From contig LXFE01000477.1 in NCBI GenBank assembly GCA_001929475.1, positions 1-14,410 of the forward strand: a DNA stretch of 14,410 bases, read 5' to 3'. The notes under the pieces are model-generated. The model saw only the letters and a list, made by a program, of their open reading frames with translations. It did not search any database and was not told where the DNA came from. A program made the position numbers and the translations under genes. Each line of letters starts with the position of its first letter. Position 1 is the first letter of the stretch. This DNA comes from Neolecta irregularis DAH-3 (lineage: Eukaryota; Ascomycota; Neolectomycetes; Neolectales; Neolectaceae). Of this stretch, positions 8,225 to 14,410 are shown piece after piece.

Positions 8225-8981
8225 TTAGGGCTTCGAAACGAAGGTATGGAATAGACAACCAAAGTATTTCCCGAACGCGATCACAAGGGTCAATAGTTTT
8301 CGATTGAGATATCACAGCTTGTGCTAGATTGAATAGTGAACCTTTCGCTATAGGAAGAACGAGGTATTTGTAAACTGCTAACAATTTATTGTAGTAGTCA
8401 TCGAATCCTCTTACAATTCCCAAACATGTGGCTTGTCTCTCGAATGACGTAGTTTGTATTCTCCAAGGAATTCGTCTGAATAATGAGCATATCTATGTAT
8501 TATTTGCTGGTATTCAAAGTCAAATCTTATCATCTGTAGATTTGACTCTGGTAATTCGCTTCTTATCAAGTACGGTGGCAACAATTACAACAGAAGATAG
8601 GATGCGTTTGGCAGCACCCTCAATATAATTTCATGAAATCCGAAAATGTGAAATTTGAACTGTATTTCACATAATTCCATAAAAACCCGGTTTGCCGTCC
8701 CTCGCAGGACAGTTACAAGGAATTCTGTAGAATATGATTAGCGTGCCTGTAGTTTGATGGATAAGAAGAAGGCTAGAATCAAAACCAGGTCACAAGTCAT
8801 TTTCCATCATGGATTTCTAACATCAAGTATATGGTATAGGCTATTAGTTTATTCCACTCAGGATTGCGAGCAAAACTGGCATCTTGCCTCGTACAAACCT
8901 TGTGATAAATATTCAGTTATTCCCTATGATCCTCGAAATTATATCTGACGCAACATTTGGTTCACTTTGTATTGGCAAAAG
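8225..8981. promoter_or_regulatory. Divergent intergenic region between the two carrier genes
   Basis: 757 bp lie between two start codons on opposite strands, so both promoters should be here. Short open frames exist (for example minus 8423-8211) but overlap the carrier start and match nothing I know. A small inverted repeat gtgaaat...atttcac is at about 8648-8670. No specific promoter motif is claimed. Confidence 0.4.
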
Positions 8982-9989
8982 ATGCCTGCAGAACAGACTC
9001 TGAAGGAAATATTGTTTGGTTCTGTAAAGACTCTTCAAAAATTGTCTTACGGGGACAGATAGCAGGAGCAGCCGGGAAAATCATCGAATATCCTTTTGAT
9101 AAAATCAAGGTTCGATTACAATGCGAAACTACGTGTAGTGGTCCAATCGAGTGTTTCCGCACAATGGTCAAGGTCGAAGGATGGAGAAACACCTATCGTG
9201 TAAATCTTTCCCTGCTAAACAGAAACCAAAGGAGATAGGGTATTTCAGCGCCGCTTGTAGGAGCAATTGCGGAAAATGCTTCACTATTCGTATTGCTGCT
9301 CAAAAACAGCGCTGACGGTGAACAAGATGATATATTCTCGGGCAAAGACATTTCTTCAATCCAACATTTATCACTGTGATCTCCCAATCTCGGGACTTGT
9401 CGCTGCTGGATCAATATCTGGTCTTGCTTCTTCATTCATATTAACGCCAATCGAACTGATCAAATGCAAACTTCAGGTCCAAATCGTCCCGACAACATGT
9501 TCGACTGCTGATTCCTTCTACCCGCCTGGTCCACTTGCTCTCTGTGTGCAAACGTATCGGAACCACGGGATTACAGGGTTGTGGAGAGGACAAATGGGAA
9601 CACTTGTTAGAGAAACAGGAGGAGGTGCAGCTTGGTTTGGGATTTATGAATATATCACGATGTTGTGTCGAAATAAATCACATCAGAAAAATACATCGAG
9701 CGAAATGATGCTTGCCGGTGCTCTATCCGTATTCGCGTTACTCCATGCCGACGTTGATTTCTAGGGAATGGGATATAACCTTGTGTTGTTTCCAGCTGAT
9801 AGTATAAAAAGTCGAATGCAAACAGATGCTTCTTCAGGTATGTTACAGACTGCGAGCGATATCTGGAGATCTTTGGGAATAAAAGGATTCTATCGAGGAT
9901 GTGGAATCACAGTTGCAAGATCAGCACCTAGCTCTGCAGTCATATTTCTTGTATTCGCCAAACTTGTGGAATTTGATAGGGAAGTATGA
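8982..9989 (+). CDS. ORT1: Mitochondrial ornithine/basic amino-acid carrier (Ort1 type), 5 exons
   Basis: Exons 8982-9023, 9059-9199, 9239-9289, 9327-9728 and 9765-9989 give 286 aa; yeast Ort1 has 292. All four introns are phase 0, GT-AG, and 35, 39, 37 and 36 nt long. Signatures: YPFDKIKVR (residues 25-33), TPIELIKCK (118-126), FPADSIKSR (221-229). The PAD-SIK form of the third signature and the PIELIKxKLQVQ form of the second are typical of the ornithine carrier branch. By family it exchanges ornithine, and related basic amino acids, across the inner mitochondrial membrane for arginine synthesis. The start [20 protein letters not shown] leads straight into helix 1. Substrate within the branch (ornithine versus acylcarnitine-like) is inferred. 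Its stop codon lies 5 nt from the convergent DENR stop. Confidence 0.88.
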
Positions 9990-9994
9990 TAAAA

Positions 9995-10666
9995 CTATCC
10001 AGTCTTCTTCTTTGCTTTTTCTTCTAAAAGAATAATGTTGTCCTCTGGAACCTCTTTGATTTTACTTTGGATAAACTCTAGTATTTCTTGACTTAAATCG
10101 CCTTGAACGACAATTTCCTCGCCTATTCCACCGGCAACTTTTGCAACACTAGCTCCAGTTGCAAATTTCTTTCCAAGCATTTTCGCAATAGCTTTCAGAT
10201 CAACGCCAAATGTCTCTAATCCTGAAATCGCGGTGATATGTTTTCGCTTTGACCGTTCTTGACGCTTAATGTAGACTTTTGAACTGGCTTTTTTTGCCTC
10301 TTCGCGTTCTGTTTTTGCAGCGGCTTTAGCCTGAAGTTTTTCGATTTTTAGTTTCTCCTCGATGGATAGATTAGCAGTGGTTGATGCCAGCGCCTCTAAT
10401 TTTTCATTAATACAGATGTTGAAAGAGGACTACCGTCAGAGTATAGTCGATTGAAGATATCTATATGCGAGGCTGACAGCCAATCTTTGCATTTTTGGAC
10501 TGTTGAGCCGAATTCACAGTACTAATGATCAAAACCATAATCGAGATAAAATCTACTTCGGGAGGAAATGAGCATACTAGAGATTAGGTTCGAAACATTA
10601 AAACAGTGTACTTTTGCAATAGACTATGATTTTTGCTTTGGAAAGTTCGGGTACCAGGGTTGACAT
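9995..10666 (-). CDS. TMA22: DENR/Tma22, SUI1-domain translation factor, 4 exons
   Basis: Exons on the minus strand: 10666-10612, 10576-10557, 10521-10434 and 10395-9995, 187 aa (DENR and Tma22 are about 198). The N-terminus has the family cysteine cluster: C17, C20, C27 and C36 in VYCKICSFPPEYCEF...VQKC, followed by WL...RLYSDEA. A charged Ala/Lys/Glu helix comes next, then the SUI1 domain (about residues 98-180) with KRSKRKHITAISGLETFGVD, KKFATGASV and EEIVVQGD. By family it pairs with MCT-1/Tma20 and acts on 40S subunits in recycling and reinitiation. The start MSTLVPELSKAK is the only ATG in frame before the Cys motif. Introns are 35, 35 and 38 nt, all GT-AG. Exon 2 is only 20 nt and carries CSFPPE. 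Confidence 0.93.
10557..10576 (-). other. 20-nt microexon of DENR/TMA22
   Basis: It is bounded by ctctag and gtagat on the minus strand. It supplies the end of an Ile codon plus CSFPPE, inside the conserved zinc-binding cysteine region, so its inclusion is required. Confidence 0.85.
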
Positions 10667-10991
10667 TGAATGCGCAGATCAACGTAATGTCAATCATCCA
10701 CGTGAACTCCCAATTCACTTCTGATAAACCGATATTTGTTCACTGACAAGCAGATATTATATTACGATGGATACCGACAATGCGAATTTACAAGTTGACT
10801 AGGAATAAACACGGGTAATCTATTTGAATCACAGCGAATCATTTCATGTATGATATTAGAGAATCAATTGATCTTTAAACGCTAATTAACTGCATATCTT
10901 TCTTTCCATTACCAGAATGTGAATATCAAGCGAGCAAAGTGCGAAAAAGCGAATCCACCTCCAATCAGCCACCCGAGTTTCTTTCTCCGCA
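10667..10991. promoter_or_regulatory. Divergent intergenic region between TMA22 and SDH1
   Basis: 325 bp between opposing start codons. No gene or recognised motif is seen. Both promoters are expected here. Confidence 0.4.
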
Positions 10992-13250
<2,259 letters not shown>

Positions 13251-13332
13251 TTACAAACATGATGGTTATTCTCTATGATCCATGTTTTGACCGAGAGTTA
13301 TTGTCAGCCGCTCTATATTCTTCTTTGGATTT
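13251..13332. other. Short convergent intergenic spacer
   Basis: 82 bp separate the SDH1 stop from the stop of the minus-strand secreted-protein gene. It contains arms aaacatg / catgttt around about 20 nt and must hold both 3' ends. Confidence 0.4.
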
Positions 13333-13929
13333 TTAAAATTCCTCTTTGATTTCTGTGAATATTCCTTTCGCTATTTTCTTCTGTTTTCCAACACCGCGGA
13401 CTCTCTTCCTTCTAGTCTGACTTAGCCAAGATCCGTCTTGGAGTCTTGTTGAGACTATTCGCACTCTCTCGGAGTCTTTTTTCATCCAGGTCGGGGTCTC
13501 ATCAACGATGTCATACTCTCCTTTTAATCTTCTGGCAGTTGGTCTGTTAATTTCTAATTCCGGACTCTTGAGTATTTCAAAAACAGTTGGGCGAGATACA
13601 TCCGGTTGTGGTGGTGCATGATTGATAAACAGTGGTTGTAGTGTGTTACTCACTCGGTAATAGATGTCCTCGTAATCTTGAGTCGTAGTTAGCGAGGAGC
13701 TAGTGGTTCCAGTTTCATCATGATCTACAACCGGAGGAATTTTGAGATTTTGAGGCGAGTGAATCATATACTCTTCGTCTTTAAACCAGCTGTCGATGAC
13801 CGAGTCCAAGTCCAGTTCCAACTGGGAATCATCCGTAGAGGTAGACCCAGGATCCCCAATTGGGTCAACCGCTGTGATGTGTGCAAGAAGGCAGCCGAGC
13901 GGTACAAGTATATGCAGCAAACAGAGCAT
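13333..13929 (-). CDS. Predicted secreted protein of unknown function, 198 aa, single exon
   Basis: The ATG at 13929-13927 opens MLCLLHILVPLGCLLAHITA, a classical signal peptide, with likely cleavage near ITA|VDP. The frame runs uninterrupted to TAA at 13335-13333. After cleavage there is an acidic Asp/Ser/Thr-rich stretch (DDSQLELDLDSVIDSWF), then about 110 residues with little repeat content, and a strongly basic tail containing RRKR and KQKKIAK before EIKEEF. A TATAAA-like element lies about 30-40 bp upstream on the minus strand near 13963. There are no cysteines in the mature part that I can see. I do not recognise a family. The mix of signal peptide and basic, NLS-like tail is odd. An effector or dibasic-processed secreted protein is conceivable but is inference only. 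Confidence 0.6.
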   Translation of the reverse strand: MLCLLHILVPLGCLLAHITAVDPIGDPGSTSTDDSQLELDLDSVIDSWFKDEEYMIHSPQNLKIPPVVDHDETGTTSSSLTTTQDYEDIYYRVSNTLQPLFINHAPPQPDVSRPTVFEILKSPELEINRPTARRLKGEYDIVDETPTWMKKDSERVRIVSTRLQDGSWLSQTRRKRVRGVGKQKKIAKGIFTEIKEEF

Positions 13930-13957
13930 TGGGAAATGTAGAGGACAGCGAGGGAAT

Positions 13958-13966
13958 TTTATACTA
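13958..13966 (-). promoter_or_regulatory. TATA-like element upstream of the secreted-protein gene
   Basis: tataaaat on the minus strand, about 30-35 bp before the ATG of the gene ending at 13333. Confidence 0.35.
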
Positions 13967-14363
13967 CACAACTAGAAGTATTGTTTCAAGCGTGAGTGCG
14001 ACAGGTCGATAAATACTGTCTCGGCAGTCTAAAATTCACAGAATATTTTTCACTTGCGCTGTCACATTCGAGATACTGAAACCTCTGGAAAGACAGGAGT
14101 TGTGTAATGATGACTGACCTCTACTGTTCATTTCTTTACATCATACAGTAGAATTTGGTTATGGGAAACCTGCGTACAACGAATTCCTCTTTATAATGAA
14201 CCCAATCGCCTTCCAAAATCAATTTGTATAAGGTCCAACGTGATATCATGATAGAACGAATCCTCCTGATAACAAATTCAAGACTCCTGAACGCCACATT
14301 CGTTTTAACCAGATTCTACTGTATCTTGATTGTGGCTGGCTGTAGGTGTAAGCTTAACGCCAG
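13967..14363. other. Intergenic, no gene recognised
   Basis: About 400 bp with no long open frame, RNA gene signature or splice-joinable exon that I can support. Confidence 0.5.
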
Positions 14364-14410
14364 AAGTTACAAATAAGACCAGGATATATTTCTAGCCTAA
14401 GTGTTGTAAC
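14364..14410 (+). repeat. Palindromic repeat, copy 3 (window edge)
   Basis: It begins gttacaaataagaccagg and ends cctaagtgttgtaac, with perfect 7-bp terminal inverted arms gttacaa / ttgtaac. It matches copies near 3.94 and 4.07 kb and may continue past the window. Confidence 0.6.

Noticed and set aside
8211-8423. Minus open frame upstream of the Tpc1-type carrier
   Set aside because: It overlaps the carrier start in another frame, and its protein matches nothing I recognise.
10580-10600. aggttcgaaac resembling a tRNA B-box
   Set aside because: It lies in a TMA22 intron and no cloverleaf or A-box can be formed around it.
13720-13941. Plus-strand open frame with CDVCKKAAERYKY
   Set aside because: It lies wholly inside the minus-strand secreted-protein frame, has no splice or family support, and the minus strand has the better start and signal peptide.

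Overview
This is a nuclear eukaryotic window. Every confidently recognised gene is broken by very short spliceosomal-type introns. I traced 27 by reading exon frames against remembered protein families; they run from about 25 to 52 nt, mostly 35-42 nt. The proteins read most like fungal versions: a Dnm1-type dynamin, a Tpc1-type and an Ort1-type mitochondrial carrier, a Tma22/DENR protein with its N-terminal cysteine cluster, and an Sdh1 with motif wording close to fungal Sdh1. A fungus with a compact genome, perhaps early-diverging, is the best guess. The species cannot be named from the sequence.

Layout. 1-411: apparent 3' end of an unidentified + strand gene. 632-3144 (+): DNM1, 7 exons, 752 aa. 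3222-4057 (-): coding-like tail of an unidentified gene, convergent with DNM1 and perhaps decayed. 4253-4693 (+): coding-like sequence with in-frame stops. 4902-5315 (-): GC-rich block with possible small membrane-protein exons that do not join cleanly. 5354-5526: an 81-bp imperfect tandem repeat that stays in frame. 5529-6400 (+): secreted animal-type haem peroxidase, apparently a pseudogene. 6400-7180: no gene seen. 7183-8224 (-): thiamine-pyrophosphate-type mitochondrial carrier, 6 exons, with two non-GT-AG introns. 8225-8981: divergent intergenic region. 8982-9989 (+): ornithine-type mitochondrial carrier, 5 exons. 9995-10666 (-): DENR/TMA22, 4 exons. 10992-13250 (+): succinate dehydrogenase flavoprotein, 10 exons. 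13333-13929 (-): single-exon secreted protein of unknown function. 13930-14410: intergenic, ending in a short palindromic repeat that also occurs near 3.9-4.1 kb.

Four of the six intact genes act in or on mitochondria: fission, ThPP import, ornithine/arginine exchange, and TCA cycle/complex II. Each gene has its own orientation and spacing, so this is neighbourhood and not an operon. The most unusual features are the splice architecture (a 37-nt intron flanked by a 5-nt direct repeat without canonical ends, a GC-AG intron whose donor lies in a hairpin loop, a probable 25-nt intron, a 20-nt microexon), the 5-nt gap between two convergent stop codons, and a central stretch of decayed genes and repeats.
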